A stretch of DNA of 64,000 nt from JACVRW01 sp963825345 (GTDB lineage Bacteria > Actinomycetota > Thermoleophilia > Solirubrobacterales > Thermoleophilaceae), in assembly GCA_963825345.1 (NCBI GenBank), contig CAWGSQ010000008.1, forward strand, positions 1-64,000, read 5' to 3'. The translations under genes and the position numbers were made by a program. Every line of letters starts with the position of its first letter. The stretch's first letter is position 1. A model generated the notes under the pieces. That model did no database searches. It was not told the origin of the DNA and saw only the letters and a program-made list of their open reading frames with translations. Of the stretch, positions 17,314 through 26,001 are shown piece after piece.

Positions 17314-20025
17314 GTGAGCGATTCAGACACTTTCGGCGCCCGTTCGATCCTCGATGTCGGCGGCGAGTCGTACGAGATCTTCCGGCTCGACGCGCTTCAG
17401 GAGAAGTTCGACGTGGCCCGCCTGCCCTACTCGCTGAAGGTGCTGCTCGAGAACCTGCTGCGCAATGGCGAGGACGAGGGAGCGGAGGCCGTGGCGAAGT
17501 GGGCGGCGAAGGACGAGCCATCCCAGGAGATCGCCTACCGGCCGGCGCGCGTGCTGATGCAGGACTTCACCGGCGTGCCCGCGATCGTCGACCTGGCCGC
17601 GATGCGCGACGCCATGGAGGACCTCGGCGGGGACGCCACCAAGATCAACCCGCTCGTGCCGGTGGAGCTCGTGATCGACCACTCGATCCAGGTGGACGTG
17701 TTCGCCGAGCGGCTCGCGTTCCAGCGCAACGCCGAGTTCGAGTTCGAGCGCAACAAGGAGCGCTACGCATTCCTGCGCTGGGGCCAGAAGGCGTTCGACA
17801 ACTTCTCGGTCGTGCCGCCCAACACCGGCATCTGCCACCAGGTGAACCTCGAGTACCTCGCGCGCGTGGTGGAGTCCCGCGACGGCCAGGCGTTCCCCGA
17901 CACGCTGGTCGGGACGGACTCGCACACGACGATGGTCAACGGCCTCGGCGTCCTCGGCTGGGGCGTGGGCGGCATCGAGGCCGAGGCGGCGATGCTCGGC
18001 CAGCCGGTGTCGATGCTGGTTCCGCAGGTGGTGGGCTTCAGGCTCAGCGGCGAACTGCCAGAGGGCGCGACGGCCACCGACCTCGTCCTCACCGTCACCG
18101 AGATGCTGCGCGAGCGCGGCGTGGTGAGCAAGTTCGTCGAGTTCTACGGACCCGGGCTGCCGAACCTGCCGCTCGCCGACCGCGCGACGATCGGGAACAT
18201 GTCGCCGGAGATGGGCGCCACCTGCGCGATCTTCCCGGTCGACGCGGAGACGCTCCGCTACCTCGAGTTCTCGGGCCGCCCGCCGGAGCGGATCGAGCTG
18301 GTCGAGGCGTACTGTCGCGAGCAGGGCCTGTTCCATGACGAGGACAGCGAGGAGGCCACCTACTCCGACACGCTAGAGCTCGACCTCGGCGACGTGGTGC
18401 CCTCGCTCGCCGGCCCGAAGCGCCCGCAGGACCGCGTGGCGCTCTCGGACGCGGCGGCCGACTTCCGGGCCGAGCTCGAGGAGTACACGGGCCACGAGAC
18501 GCCCACGGGCTACGACGAGGCGGTGGACGAGTCGTTCCCCTCGAGCGACCCACCCACGAACAACGGCGGCGGCGAGTCTCCCAAGGTGGGCCACAGCCAT
18601 CCGGAGCCCGGCACCGCGGTGGCCGAGCGCGAGGAGGGATTCGGCCACGGGTCGGTGGTGATCGCCGCCATCACGAGCTGCACCAACACATCGAACCCGT
18701 CGGTGATGATCGGCGCGGGCCTGCTGGCGAAGAAGGCCGTCGAGGCCGGGCTCGAGCGCATGCCGTGGGTCAAGACCTCGCTTGCGCCGGGCTCGAAGGT
18801 CGTCACCGAGTACCTCGACCGCGCCGGGCTGACGGAGCCGCTCGCGAAGCTCGGGTTCGACCTGGTGGGCTACGGCTGCACGACCTGCATCGGGAACTCC
18901 GGGCCGCTGCCCGAGGAGGTCTCGAAGGAGATCGAGGAGCGCGACCTGGTGGTGGCGAGCGTCCTGTCCGGCAACCGCAACTTCGAGGGCCGCATCCACC
19001 CCGAGGTGAAGATGAACTACCTCGCCTCGCCGCCGCTCTGCGTGGCCTACGCGCTGGCCGGCCGGATGGACCTAGACATCGTGAACGAGCCGCTACAGAA
19101 CGACGTCTACCTGCGCGACATCTGGCCCACGCAGCAGGAGGTGAACGACACCATCGAGAGCGCGATCGAGTCGGACATGTTCCGGCGCTCGTACGGCGAC
19201 GCGCTGTTCGAGGGCGACGACAACTGGAAGGGGCTCGAGATCCCGGAGGGCGACCGCTATGCCTGGGCTGAGGACTCGACCTACGTGAAGCAGCCGCCGT
19301 ACTTCGAGGACATGCCGGCCGAGGCCCCGGACGGATTCGAGCCGATCGAGGGTGCGCGGGTGATCGCACTGCTCGGCGACAGCGTGACCACCGACCACAT
19401 CTCGCCCGCCGGCGCGATCAAGAAGGACTCACCGGCGGGCGAGTACCTGATCGACCACGGCGTCGAGGCACGCGAGTTCAACTCCTACGGCTCGCGGCGC
19501 GGGAACCACGAGGTGATGATGCGCGGCACCTTCGCGAACATCCGCCTGCGCAACCTGCTCGCGCCCGACACGGAGGGCGGCTTCACGAAGAAGGACGGCG
19601 AGACCAAGCCGATCTACGACGCCGCGGTGGAGTACCACGAGGACGGCACGCCGCTCTGCGTGATCGCGGGCAAGGAGTACGGCTCCGGCTCGTCGCGCGA
19701 CTGGGCGGCGAAGGGCCCGCGGCTGCTCGGCGTGCGCTTCGTGCTCGCCGAGTCCTATGAGCGCATCCACCGCTCGAACCTCGTCGGCATGGGCATCCTG
19801 CCGCTCCAGTTCCCGGACGGCGAGAGCGCTGAGTCGCTCGGCCTCACCGGGGAGGAGAGCTTCGACCTCGAGCCGCTCGAGGATGGCGCGAGCACGCTGA
19901 AGGTCACCACCTCGGAGGGCGTGGAGTTCGACGCCCGCGTGCGCATCGACACGCCGAACGAGTGGCTCTACTACCGCCACGACGGCATCCTGCACTTCGT
20001 GCTGCGCGACTTGTTGCAGCGCTGA
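17314..20025 (+). CDS. acnA: Aconitate hydratase, AcnA type
   Basis: 903 residues, the normal AcnA length. The 4Fe-4S ligands are Cys456 (SCTNTSNPS) and Cys522/Cys525 (GYGCTTCIGNSGP). The swivel-domain motif KEYGSGSSRDWAAKG is present near the C-terminus. It interconverts citrate and isocitrate in the TCA cycle. A Ser/Pro/Gly-rich insert around residues 400-435 sits between conserved blocks, as in many actinobacterial AcnA proteins. The GTG start is preferred because the family begins at this point and an upstream TANNNT element fits. Confidence 0.95.
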   Translation: MSDSDTFGARSILDVGGESYEIFRLDALQEKFDVARLPYSLKVLLENLLRNGEDEGAEAVAKWAAKDEPSQEIAYRPARVLMQDFTGVPAIVDLAAMRDAMEDLGGDATKINPLVPVELVIDHSIQVDVFAERLAFQRNAEFEFERNKERYAFLRWGQKAFDNFSVVPPNTGICHQVNLEYLARVVESRDGQAFPDTLVGTDSHTTMVNGLGVLGWGVGGIEAEAAMLGQPVSMLVPQVVGFRLSGELPEGATATDLVLTVTEMLRERGVVSKFVEFYGPGLPNLPLADRATIGNMSPEMGATCAIFPVDAETLRYLEFSGRPPERIELVEAYCREQGLFHDEDSEEATYSDTLELDLGDVVPSLAGPKRPQDRVALSDAAADFRAELEEYTGHETPTGYDEAVDESFPSSDPPTNNGGGESPKVGHSHPEPGTAVAEREEGFGHGSVVIAAITSCTNTSNPSVMIGAGLLAKKAVEAGLERMPWVKTSLAPGSKVVTEYLDRAGLTEPLAKLGFDLVGYGCTTCIGNSGPLPEEVSKEIEERDLVVASVLSGNRNFEGRIHPEVKMNYLASPPLCVAYALAGRMDLDIVNEPLQNDVYLRDIWPTQQEVNDTIESAIESDMFRRSYGDALFEGDDNWKGLEIPEGDRYAWAEDSTYVKQPPYFEDMPAEAPDGFEPIEGARVIALLGDSVTTDHISPAGAIKKDSPAGEYLIDHGVEAREFNSYGSRRGNHEVMMRGTFANIRLRNLLAPDTEGGFTKKDGETKPIYDAAVEYHEDGTPLCVIAGKEYGSGSSRDWAAKGPRLLGVRFVLAESYERIHRSNLVGMGILPLQFPDGESAESLGLTGEESFDLEPLEDGASTLKVTTSEGVEFDARVRIDTPNEWLYYRHDGILHFVLRDLLQR

Positions 20026-20064
20026 CGCAAGTTCCAGTCCGCGCCTGCGTTTGAGCCTCTGACG

Positions 20065-21540
20065 ATGAGGCTGAGAGCACTGGGACTGATGATGCTCGGC
20101 GCGGTACTGCTCGCGCCGGCGAGCGCCAGCGCCGCCGGGCCCGCGCCCGGCACGCTCGAGTACCTCCAGCGCGACAACCAGAACATCGCGGACGCCTACG
20201 GGCGCCAGACCGGGCAGCAGCTCGGCAATCCCGCGTACACGCAGGCGCTCATCGCCGAGCACAACGAGGTCTGGGTGCAGCAGCTCGCCCAGCAGGCCGC
20301 CACGCCCAACCGGCTCGCGATCACGCCGGGCAACGTCTTCCCGGGCTGGAACGGCGGCAACCCGCTGCGCCGGGGCTGGACCGGCCGGCGCGGGATGCGC
20401 GTGCCCGTGTCCTACACGAACCGCTACGGCGCGCTGATCAGGGGCAACGTGTTCGCGCCGCTCCCCGGGGCACGCGACCCGTACACCGGCCGGCGGCTGC
20501 GGCGGCCGTACCCGGGCGTCGTGATCACCACGGGCTCGATTCAGGGCTCGGAGCGGATGTACTGGTGGCTCGCCCAGGACCTGGCCGAGCGCGGCTACGT
20601 GGTCCTCACCTATGACGTGCAGGGCCAGGGCACGAGCGAGACGCTCCCGCACGAGAACGAGCAGGTGAACGCGCTCCCGTTCTGCAACCCGCTTGCGCCT
20701 CCGGGAGCGGGGGAGGACTTCGGCTGTCCCGGCGTCCCCGCCCAGCAGGACTCGAACTTCGTGTACGGCACGAAGGACGCCCTGAGCTTCTTCCTGTCCA
20801 CGCCGCGGCGCCGGTACCGGAACCCCTCCGGAGGCGACACGCCCGTGAACTCCTTCAACCCGCTCTGGCGGCTGTTCGACCGGAGCCGCGACCGGCGCAC
20901 CGCCACTCCCGGCCGGACCAGGCGCGTGGCGATCATCGGCCACTCGCTGGGTGCCTCGGCGGTCTCCTACCTGCAGGGCGTGGACCGCCGCGTGGAGACG
21001 GTCGTGGCGCTCGACAAGCTGAACGCGGGCGCGGGAGGCTTCCCCGGGCCGCAGGGCGTTAAGCCCGTCGTGCCGGCGCTGGCGATCCAGTCGGAGTACG
21101 GCTTCAACGTGCAGCCGTACTGGATGCAGCGCGGCTCCTCGATCCAGCCGAAGCCGGGCCCGCCGAACGAGGGGCCGGATCCGCGCCGTGAGGCGAGCAC
21201 GGGCTTCGACGCCTGGCGCGCCGCCGGGGTCGACTCGATGCTCGTGGTGCCGCGTGCCTCGACCCACCTCGAGTACACCGACATCGCCTACGTGCTGCCC
21301 GCGAGCCGCTACGGCCAGGCGCTCACGAGCGTGTATGTGCAGCGCTGGCTCGGTCGCTATCTCAAGCACCGCCGCTCGCGGCTCCTGGCATCGCGCTTCC
21401 GCTACCTGGAGCCGGTGGACGTGGGTCGCTGGGATCCGATCGAGCTAGACCGCTCGGAGCGCCTCAGCTTCTACTTCTGCTCCGGGTACTCGCTCGGCGG
21501 TCAGGTGAGCACGGACATCGCCGGCGTCGGCGGCTGCTAG
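20065..21540 (+). CDS. Secreted alpha/beta hydrolase
   Basis: 491 residues with a signal peptide (MRLRALGLMMLGAVLLAPAS). The nucleophile elbow is IIGHSLGASAV at about residue 290, preceded by a GYVVLTYDVQGQG strand and followed by a late STHLEYTDIAYV segment that may carry the catalytic His. It belongs to the broad dienelactone hydrolase/lipase-like superfamily; the substrate is unknown. Its TAG stop shares the tetranucleotide CTAG with the convergent Ddn-like gene. Confidence 0.75.
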   Translation: MRLRALGLMMLGAVLLAPASASAAGPAPGTLEYLQRDNQNIADAYGRQTGQQLGNPAYTQALIAEHNEVWVQQLAQQAATPNRLAITPGNVFPGWNGGNPLRRGWTGRRGMRVPVSYTNRYGALIRGNVFAPLPGARDPYTGRRLRRPYPGVVITTGSIQGSERMYWWLAQDLAERGYVVLTYDVQGQGTSETLPHENEQVNALPFCNPLAPPGAGEDFGCPGVPAQQDSNFVYGTKDALSFFLSTPRRRYRNPSGGDTPVNSFNPLWRLFDRSRDRRTATPGRTRRVAIIGHSLGASAVSYLQGVDRRVETVVALDKLNAGAGGFPGPQGVKPVVPALAIQSEYGFNVQPYWMQRGSSIQPKPGPPNEGPDPRREASTGFDAWRAAGVDSMLVVPRASTHLEYTDIAYVLPASRYGQALTSVYVQRWLGRYLKHRRSRLLASRFRYLEPVDVGRWDPIELDRSERLSFYFCSGYSLGGQVSTDIAGVGGC

Positions 21541-22037
21541 GCGCGCTCGAGCACCACGATCGGGATCTCGCGCGTGCCGGCCCGGACCTTGTACGTCGCG
21601 TAGCCGGCGTAGTAGTCGACCGCCTCGTCCCAGAGCCGGGCGCGCTCGTCGCCCTCGGCCTCTCGCGCGACGTAGTTTCCGGTGGTCCCGCGGGGGCCCA
21701 GGAACTTGACGCGCGGGTTGGCGCGGATGTTGTGCAGCCAGGCCGGGTGACGAGGCGCACCGCCCATCGAGGCGATCAGGACCACGTGGTCCCCGTCACG
21801 AATGAAGAGCAGCGGGATCCTCCTGACCTCGCCGCTCTTCGCGCCGACGGATTCGAGCATGCCCACCTGCTGGCCGACGCTGATGCTCAGGCGACCACGC
21901 GAGAGCGGGAGCAGCACCCGGTCCACCCGCATCGCCACGTTGATGTAGAACCAGGAGCCCGGCTTCGACTGGGCGAACCGCTCGCCGAGGCGCTCGATCC
22001 CGCTCACTTGACGGCGGCGCGCCGTTCCGGTGCTCAT
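21537..22037 (-). CDS. Deazaflavin (F420)-dependent nitroreductase-family protein (Ddn-like)
   Basis: 166 residues, full length. The Ddn/FDR signature is present: ESVGAKSGEVRRIPLLFIRDGD, shown here only in part as GAKSGEVRRIPLLF, then APRHPAWLHNIRANPRV. Members use F420H2 to reduce quinones, nitro compounds or other acceptors. The ATG at 22037 is 2 bp from the divergent cysteine-desulfurase-like gene and has a leaderless-type -10. A truncated relative lies at about 55.6 kb. Confidence 0.85.
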   Translation of the reverse strand: MSTGTARRRQVSGIERLGERFAQSKPGSWFYINVAMRVDRVLLPLSRGRLSISVGQQVGMLESVGAKSGEVRRIPLLFIRDGDHVVLIASMGGAPRHPAWLHNIRANPRVKFLGPRGTTGNYVAREAEGDERARLWDEAVDYYAGYATYKVRAGTREIPIVVLERA

Positions 22038-22039
22038 GT

Positions 22040-23251
22040 GTGCAAGCTATACCGGTGCTCGACCTCGCCGCAGTGCGCTCGCAGTTCCCGGCCCTGGCCT
22101 CCGACGCCGCCTTCTTCGACGGCCCCGGCGGCTCGCAGGTGCCGCAGTCGGTGATCGATGCCGTTACCGGGTGCCTGCGCGATGCGAACGCCAACCTCGG
22201 CGGCGCGTTCGCCACGTCCCAGGCGGCGGACGAGCTGATGGAGCGGGCGCGCGCGGCGGCCGCCGACTTCACCGGCGGCGAGTACGAGGGCATCGCGTTC
22301 GGCGCCAACATGACGACGCTCAACTTCCAGCTCGCGCATGCCGTTGCGCGCACGATGTCACCGGGCGACGAGATCGTCGTGACCGCGCTCGACCACGACG
22401 CGAACGTGTCGCCGTGGCTCGTGGTCGCCGGGGATCACGACCTCGTGGTACGTACGGCGCCGCTGCGGGCCGAGGACGTGACGCTCGACATCGACGCCCT
22501 TGAGGAGCTGATCGGCGAGCGCACCCGTGTGGTCGCGTTTACCCTGGCCTCGAACGCGGTCGGTTCGATTCCGGATGCCGGGCGGATCGTGGCGGCCGCT
22601 CACGACGCCGGCGCACTGGCTTGGGCTGACGCGGTCCACATGGCGCCGCACCGGCGGCTGCGCGCACGCGAGCTTGGACTCGACGTGCTGCTCTGCTCGC
22701 CGTACAAGTTCTTCGGGCCGCACCTCGGAATCGCGTCGATCCGGCCCGACCTGGCGGCGTCCCTCCCGGCAGACCGCGTGCGGCCGGCGGCCGAGCACCC
22801 GCCCGGGCACCGCTTCGAGACCGGCACCCAGTCGCACGAGGCCATCGCGGGGGCGCTCGCCGCGATCGAGTACCTGCGCGAGCTTGGCGGCCGTGAAGCG
22901 GACGGCGACCTCGACGCCGCCTTCGCGCTGATCGAGGAGCACGAGACGAGCCTGACCGCGCGATTCCTCAGCGGCCTGCCTGACGGGGTCGAGCTCTACG
23001 GGATAAGGACGCCGGAGGGCCGAACGCCGACGTTCTGCTTCAACATCGAGGGAAGCCGCCCCCGAGACGTCGCCGAGCTGCTGGCCGAGCGCGACCTCTA
23101 CGTTTGGGACGGCGACTACTACGCGCTCGAGCCGATGCGAGCCCTGGGCCTCGCCGACAGCGGCGGCGCGGTGCGAGCCGGCTTCCTCCACTACACGACC
23201 GAGGACGAGGTCGACTGCCTGCTCGAAGCACTGACGGACCTGGCGCCGTAG
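22040..23251 (+). CDS. Cysteine desulfurase-like PLP aminotransferase class V protein
   Basis: 403 residues. A class V fold with the PLP lysine in LLCSPYKFFGPHLG and conserved LASNAVGSIPD and WADAVHMAPHRR segments. It matches the cysteine desulfurase-like family rather than true IscS/SufS, since no sulfur-accepting Cys loop is evident. The reaction is not established. Start options are GTG 22040 or GTG 22055. It is divergent from the Ddn-like gene with almost no intergenic space. Confidence 0.8.
   Translation: MQAIPVLDLAAVRSQFPALASDAAFFDGPGGSQVPQSVIDAVTGCLRDANANLGGAFATSQAADELMERARAAAADFTGGEYEGIAFGANMTTLNFQLAHAVARTMSPGDEIVVTALDHDANVSPWLVVAGDHDLVVRTAPLRAEDVTLDIDALEELIGERTRVVAFTLASNAVGSIPDAGRIVAAAHDAGALAWADAVHMAPHRRLRARELGLDVLLCSPYKFFGPHLGIASIRPDLAASLPADRVRPAAEHPPGHRFETGTQSHEAIAGALAAIEYLRELGGREADGDLDAAFALIEEHETSLTARFLSGLPDGVELYGIRTPEGRTPTFCFNIEGSRPRDVAELLAERDLYVWDGDYYALEPMRALGLADSGGAVRAGFLHYTTEDEVDCLLEALTDLAP
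22044..22051 (-). promoter_or_regulatory. Leaderless-type -10 element for the Ddn-like gene
   Basis: On the - strand TATAGCTT precedes the ATG at 22037. TATAGC leaves 8 nt to the start and TAGCTT leaves 6. It lies within the first codons of the divergent gene. Confidence 0.45.
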
Positions 23252-23293
23252 CGCGACGGCCTCCCGGCAAAGCCCGCAAGGAGGGGGAAGAAA

Positions 23294-23326
23294 CGCCGAG
23301 GCCCGGCCCGAGGCGGCCGGGCGGCG
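23294..23326 (+). terminator. Strong GC hairpin between the desulfurase-like and DnaC-like genes
   Basis: GCCCGGCC (23301-23308) pairs with GGCCGGGC (23315-23322), extended by CGCC/GGCG outside a three-base bulge. No T-run follows, so it may be a non-canonical terminator or an attenuator 20 bp before the next ATG. Confidence 0.35.
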
Positions 23327-23345
23327 TGCTTCACTGGTCGTTCCG

Positions 23346-24143
23346 ATGGAGAACGACCCCTTCGACGCCGCCGAGCAGTCCGCGGAGCCCGCTCCGCGCG
23401 GCGCGCCTCATCTGCGCCAGCGCGGCATGCGCACCGAGCCGTGCCGCTACGGCCAGTGTGACGGCAGCGGCTGGATCGAGGTCGAGGAGACCAACGGCGC
23501 CCGCGAGTGCAGCTGCCGTCGCGAGCGCGTGGCCGCCGCGAGGGCGGCCCGGCTCGCCACGTCGATCCCGAGGCGCTACCTCGACGTGGACTTCGACCGC
23601 TGGCCGATCACCAACCTGGATCAGAAGATCGTTTCGTTCGTGAGGAAGTACTGCCGCCGCCTCGAGAAGAACATCGAGGACGGCACCGGCCTCTACTTCT
23701 ACGGAGAGGTCGGGAGCGGAAAGACGAGCCTCGCCATGGTGGTCGCCAAGGAGGTGCTTCGCGAGCGCCGCTCGCTGGCGATCTTCTCGGGGCCGGACCT
23801 GCTCGCCAAGATCGTCTCGACCTACGAGGACCGCTCACCCGACACGTACCTCGGGCTGATGGAGCTGCTCGGAAGCGTCGACTTCCTGGTACTCGAGGAC
23901 CTGGCGGTGGCGAAGCAGAGCGAGTGGCGCCTGGAACAGCTCTACGCCGTGATAAATAGGCGCTATCAGGACCGGCGGCCATTGTTGGTCACGGCCGACG
24001 TGGGTGCTCCGGAGCTGCTCGGCGAGCACATCGGGCCCCGCACCGGCTCACGCATTCTCGAGATGTGCGAAGCGATCCCATTCCTCGACGGCGATCACCG
24101 TGTCAAGGCGACCACACCTGAGGACGTTCGGCTCGCGAGTTAG
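23346..24143 (+). CDS. DnaC/DnaI/IstB-type AAA+ ATPase
   Basis: 265 residues. A Cys cluster at about 36-59 (PCRYGQCDGSGW and CSCRR) may bind zinc. Walker A is GEVGSGKTSL and Walker B is FLVLEDLAV. The order resembles the helicase loader DnaI/DnaC or the IstB transposition helper. No transposase or IS ends are nearby, so a replication or primosome role is favoured, but this is inference. The end overlaps the next gene by 44 bp. Confidence 0.75.
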   Translation: MENDPFDAAEQSAEPAPRGAPHLRQRGMRTEPCRYGQCDGSGWIEVEETNGARECSCRRERVAAARAARLATSIPRRYLDVDFDRWPITNLDQKIVSFVRKYCRRLEKNIEDGTGLYFYGEVGSGKTSLAMVVAKEVLRERRSLAIFSGPDLLAKIVSTYEDRSPDTYLGLMELLGSVDFLVLEDLAVAKQSEWRLEQLYAVINRRYQDRRPLLVTADVGAPELLGEHIGPRTGSRILEMCEAIPFLDGDHRVKATTPEDVRLAS

Positions 24144-24993
24144 CGCGGCGCTCGTGCTGGCGGGGCTTGTGCTGCCGGGGAGCGCGGCGGCGCAGGAGCG
24201 GACCGTCGAGACCGCCTCGTCGGGGGACGTGACCGCCGAGCTCTCGTACGTCAAGCGCCAGCGTGGGAAGGGTCAGTTCCGCTTCGAGGAGTTCCGCGAC
24301 TTCCGGGTTCGCGTCCTTCGTGGCGGCCAGGTGCTCTACGACAAGCCGATCGGGAAGCCGTGCCAGCAGTTCTGCACGCCCACCGAGTCGGCCCTGACCC
24401 GCATGCACCTGGGCCTGCGTGACCTGAACGGCGACGGCGAGCCGGAGGCGATCGTGGACCTGTTCACCGGCGGGAGCAGCTGCTGCGTCTTCGTCTACGC
24501 GTTCGGCTTCGACCCCGCCGCCAACGTGTACCGGCGCGCTCGGCTCGACACCGGCGGCGGGTTCGTGGTGCGCGACTACGACCACGATGGCGTGCCCGAG
24601 CTCGTGGGCGACGACTTCCGCTTCCGCGGGCTCTTCACGTGTGGGGCCTGCGGCTCCCGGCCGATCCGGATCTGGCACTACGGCCTCAGGCGCTTCGAGG
24701 TTGTGACCCCCACGTTCCCGGCGAGCATCCGCACGCACGCGCGGCGCATGAAGCGCATCTACGAGCGGGTGCGCCACAGAAAGGACGCGCCCGTGTTCGT
24801 GAAGGGCGCGCTCACTCCGTACGCGGCCGACCTCTGCCTGCTCGATCGCTGCGAGGCCGCCTTTCGCCTGGTGCGGCTCGCGATCCGGCGTGGCGAGCTG
24901 AACCGCCGTTCGGACTTCGACGTCTCGCCCCACGGCGCCGCGTACCTGAGCGCGCTCAAGCGCTTCCTGCGCCGCGCCGGCTACGTGAACTGA
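24100..24993 (+). CDS. Secreted protein with an FG-GAP/EF-hand-like DxNGDGxxE motif
   Basis: 297 residues from a GTG at 24100, chosen because it gives a complete signal peptide (basic MSRRPHLRTFGSR, then a hydrophobic stretch ending GSAAA). DLNGDGEPEAIVDL and DYDHDGVPELVGDD are calcium-loop-like FG-GAP/VCBS fragments. Cys pairs (PCQQFC, SSCC, CGAC, LCLLDRC) suggest disulfides. No enzyme signature is seen. The start lies inside the DnaC-like gene in another frame. Confidence 0.7.
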   Translation: MSRRPHLRTFGSRVSAALVLAGLVLPGSAAAQERTVETASSGDVTAELSYVKRQRGKGQFRFEEFRDFRVRVLRGGQVLYDKPIGKPCQQFCTPTESALTRMHLGLRDLNGDGEPEAIVDLFTGGSSCCVFVYAFGFDPAANVYRRARLDTGGGFVVRDYDHDGVPELVGDDFRFRGLFTCGACGSRPIRIWHYGLRRFEVVTPTFPASIRTHARRMKRIYERVRHRKDAPVFVKGALTPYAADLCLLDRCEAAFRLVRLAIRRGELNRRSDFDVSPHGAAYLSALKRFLRRAGYVN

Positions 24994-24996
24994 CGC

Positions 24997-25428
24997 CTAG
25001 GGAGCGGACTTGCGACGTCGCAGCGCGCGGCGCAGGGCCGCGCCTGTGGCGGCCATCCCGGCGCCGGCGGCGGCCACCGCGCCGGCCGCGAATCCGGTGA
25101 ACGGCAGGGAAGCGTCGCCGCCACCCGTCGACCCACCTGCGCCCCCTCCGCCTGTCTCGGCTCCGGCGACGCCGCCACCACCCGCGCCACCTCCGCCGCC
25201 ACCGCCGGAGGAGGTGTTCTCCCCACCGGCCAGGCCGCTATCGGGCGTGGTTCCCGGGGGCAGGTCGCCTCCCGAGGAAGTGCCGGGCGTGTCGGGTCCG
25301 CCAGGCGGCGAGCCGGGTACGAGCGGGCTGCTGACGCCCGCAACACCGAGCGGAAGGCCGGGAAGTGCAACGGCCGTGAGCTCGCGGAGCGTGCCGTAGT
25401 CCACAAGGGATGGCTTTTCGTACTGCAT
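24997..25428 (-). CDS. Lasso-leader-like N-terminus fused to a Gly/Pro-rich LPFTG surface protein
   Basis: 143 residues. The first 18 match the lasso-peptide leader rule YxxPxLxxxGxxxxxT exactly (Y3, P6, L8, G12, T18) in MQYEKPSLVDYGTLRELT. A long Gly/Pro/Ser-rich region follows. The end is a sortase-like signal: LPFTG at 108-112, a hydrophobic Ala/Gly helix and a basic tail. There is no signal peptide, which is odd for a sortase substrate; the leader may instead be read by a RiPP recognition element. No lasso cyclase, protease or RRE gene is in the window. Function is unknown. Confidence 0.65.
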   Translation of the reverse strand: MQYEKPSLVDYGTLRELTAVALPGLPLGVAGVSSPLVPGSPPGGPDTPGTSSGGDLPPGTTPDSGLAGGENTSSGGGGGGGAGGGGVAGAETGGGGAGGSTGGGDASLPFTGFAAGAVAAAGAGMAATGAALRRALRRRKSAP

Positions 25429-25480
25429 CGGCTACACGATGAACGCGAGCCGAGATTCTCAACTTGCGAGGTAGAAATGG

Positions 25481-25795
25481 CTACATGTCGCCGCCCAGGC
25501 GGTCCTCGACGCTTCGCACCTTGTCCTGAAGCGTCTGGCCGGGGCGGTCGCGGCGCTCGTCCAGCTTGAGCACGGTGTAGACGCGCTGCACGCCCTGCTG
25601 GAATGGCACGGCGTGCAGCTCGCCGACCACTGCGAGGATGTCCTCCGTCGTGCCCTCGAGCGACGTGCCCATCGCGTGCATCTGGAAGCGCACGCGATCC
25701 TGCTTTTGCAGGCGGCGCTGGATCTCGGCGATGTACTCGCTCGCGCTGAGCTCCTGTCGGCCCAGCGCGAGCACTGTCAGGTCGGCGGTGGCCAT
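25481..25795 (-). CDS. MTH1187/UPF0045-family thiamine-binding protein
   Basis: 104 residues, the usual size. The family signature is seen in SASEYIAEIQRRLQ, FQMHAMGTSLEGT and the end, with LDERRD. Structural work on the family shows ferredoxin-like tetramers that bind thiamine-like ligands. It lies 52 bp upstream of the lasso-leader-like gene on the same strand. No thiamine transport genes are nearby. Confidence 0.85.
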   Translation of the reverse strand: MATADLTVLALGRQELSASEYIAEIQRRLQKQDRVRFQMHAMGTSLEGTTEDILAVVGELHAVPFQQGVQRVYTVLKLDERRDRPGQTLQDKVRSVEDRLGGDM

Positions 25796-25796
25796 C

Positions 25797-25973
25797 CGCC
25801 CTGGATTCGGGTTGGCTCGTGCCTACTCCGTCGGCGCCTGCGCCCTCCTGGCCCGCGTCGTCAGACGTCTCGGGGTTGTCGTCGTTCAGGGCGCCCGTCG
25901 ACTCGTCGGGGGTCTCCTGTGACTCTTCGGTGGGGTTCTCTTCGGTCCCGGTGGGGTTCTCTTCGGTTTCCAT
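25797..25973 (-). other. Acidic low-complexity open segment with a short tandem repeat
   Basis: An ATG at 25973 with purine-rich AGAGGGG upstream opens a strongly acidic stretch of about 59 residues that begins with a repeated TEENPT unit. The frame has no stop of its own before it runs under the thiamine-binding gene in a different frame. It may be a degraded or frameshifted small acidic gene, or spurious. This 206-bp gap holds nothing else I can support. Confidence 0.25.
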
Positions 25974-26001
25974 GGGGCCCCTCTACCCGGGCCGAGGCGG
26001 C

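Noticed and set aside
19429..21369. A 646-codon - strand frame across aconitase and the secreted hydrolase
   Set aside because: It spans two clear + strand genes and their junction and shows no motif; typical GC-driven shadow.
23252..23345. A riboswitch before the DnaC-like gene
   Set aside because: The hairpin is strong, but no conserved riboswitch core could be matched by eye.
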